Assembly (NCBI GenBank): GCA_947095585.1
Contig: OX352761.1
Span: 28,487,777-28,551,776 of the forward strand
Source of the DNA: Nephrocerus scutellatus
Lineage: Eukaryota > Arthropoda > Insecta > Diptera > Pipunculidae
Direction: 5' to 3'
Length of the DNA stretch: 64,000 nt
A program made the translations under genes and the position numbers. A model generated the notes under the pieces. That model had not been told where the DNA came from and did no database searches. It saw only the letters and a list, made by a program, of their open reading frames with translations. Positions 63,467-64,000 of this stretch are shown piece by piece (the first letter of the stretch is position 1; each line of letters begins with the position of its first letter).

Positions 63467-64000
63467 TTACTTATATTTGCCACAACTTACAATTACAACA
63501 GTTGTCTGAGGCTTCCCAGCCGAATCTCCCGCTTGGCTTATCCGCTCGACTAATTCGAGTCCCTCAACAACGTGTGCGAATATACCCGTAAACCCTCGCA
63601 TTTCCCGCAGAATGATGCGAAACTGTGATCCAACTAAACCTAAGTTATCGTGACGTTTCTGACTACGACGCATGCCTACGGAGCCGCGTAGGGCGACAAT
63701 TTTCGTATCGTCTGGCATAAAGAATCCCTCATCGAACACCGACCGTCCACCGCGTCCGTTATTTAATTCGAAATCGCCAGTAATAATGCTCTCATTTTCC
63801 CAGCATTGAAAAATATGACAACCCTTGTAGCCGAAACCGAATTCATGTGTTGTGAGTGCAGCGAAATTTTGTGCCATCTTCGGAGCAACATCATTCCTCA
63901 CCTCAATTAGTATACGGCCACGTGCCTGTCCGTTTATTTCGATATTAAAATAGTAAATTGGCAAAACTTGAACGCTAGGATTACAGAGTAGTGTGCTAGT
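63467..64000 (-). CDS. C-terminal cyclophilin-like domain of a larger protein (5' part outside window)
   Basis: The frame is open from the window edge to tandem TAA stops at 63467-63469 and 63464-63466. There is no ATG at the domain start; the codon at 63964 is TTG, and the frame continues upstream (TSTLLCNPSVQVLPIYYF), so this is the end of a longer protein or an exon. Domain order follows cyclophilins: YYFNIEINGQARGRILIEV, APKMAQNFAALTT, FGFGYKGCHIFQCW, TGDFELNNGRGGRSVFDEGF, LRGSVGMRR, LGLVGSQFRIILRE, FAHVVEGLELVERISQAGDS and VIVSCGKYK. The catalytic Arg (CypA Arg55) is Gln, and Phe60, Met61, Gln63, Phe113, Trp121 and His126 positions are also changed. Prolyl isomerase activity is therefore unlikely; a binding role is inferred. 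Cyclophilin domains at C-termini occur in RanBP2-type and RING-containing proteins; which parent it is cannot be told here. Confidence 0.88.
   Translation of the reverse strand, partial: TSTLLCNPSVQVLPIYYFNIEINGQARGRILIEVRNDVAPKMAQNFAALTTHEFGFGYKGCHIFQCWENESIITGDFELNNGRGGRSVFDEGFFMPDDTKIVALRGSVGMRRSQKRHDNLGLVGSQFRIILREMRGFTGIFAHVVEGLELVERISQAGDSAGKPQTTVVIVSCGKYK

Overview
This 64 kb window is AT-rich nuclear DNA of an insect, most likely a cyclorrhaphan fly. The reasons are split genes with GT-AG introns, an Npl4 orthologue with fly-like sequence, and the mix of transposons: Jockey-, R1- and RTE-like LINEs, Ty3/Gypsy remnants, mariner, Tc1, hAT, piggyBac and Helitron relics, and a tRNA-derived SINE. 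There is no bacterial organisation. No tRNA or rRNA gene, CRISPR array or phage was seen. The species cannot be fixed from the sequence alone.

Only two host genes can be supported. (1) Npl4, the Cdc48/p97 ubiquitin cofactor, lies on the + strand. Its first eight codons are in a tiny exon at 29549-29572. A 4.5 kb intron full of transposons follows, then six exons between 34106 and 35742. All junctions are in phase and give 436 codons. The last third of the protein is not found in the remaining 28 kb. (2) On the - strand, 64000 to 63467 holds the C-terminal cyclophilin-like domain of a protein whose upstream part lies beyond the window. The residues needed for prolyl isomerase activity are replaced, so it is probably a binding module.

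Layout. 1-5 kb: a hAT element with 8-bp target duplications, internally deleted, with a Helitron nested inside. 5-11 kb: an LTR-like segment, a decayed Gypsy gag, a folded-back SINE and an R1-like LINE piece. 12-17.3 kb: RTE-like LINEs and a piggyBac 3' part, all on the - strand, with a copy of a non-coding tandem-array element between them. 18.9-19.3 kb: a C-rich tract. 21.5-25.2 kb: several copies of the array element interleaved with a second satellite-like repeat. 25.9-28 kb: a Jockey-like LINE broken by a MITE, then a Gypsy integrase end. 28.2-29.2 kb: a dense AATAAGT/ACTTATT palindromic repeat immediately upstream of Npl4. 29.2-35.7 kb: Npl4. 36.5-39 kb: a Jockey-like LINE inserted inside another LINE. 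41-43.5 kb: a LINE with endonuclease and RT remnants. 44.3-48.4 kb: a SINE, a minisatellite, a Tc1-like element holding a copy of the array element, a LINE tail and an almost complete mariner. 51.3-55.8 kb: a Jockey LINE carrying a Helitron and SINEs, then a piggyBac remnant. 58-61.6 kb: LINE and mariner pieces. The long stretches 39.3-40.9, 48.4-51.3, 55.8-58.1, 58.6-60.2 and 61.6-63.4 kb look like low-complexity host intergenic, intronic or UTR DNA.

No operon-like cooperation between genes is seen. The main story is layered transposon insertion around Npl4, plus several repeat families that deserve classification. Family labels J1, J2, RTE-a, LINE-b, ARR and SINE-w are local names used only in this annotation.
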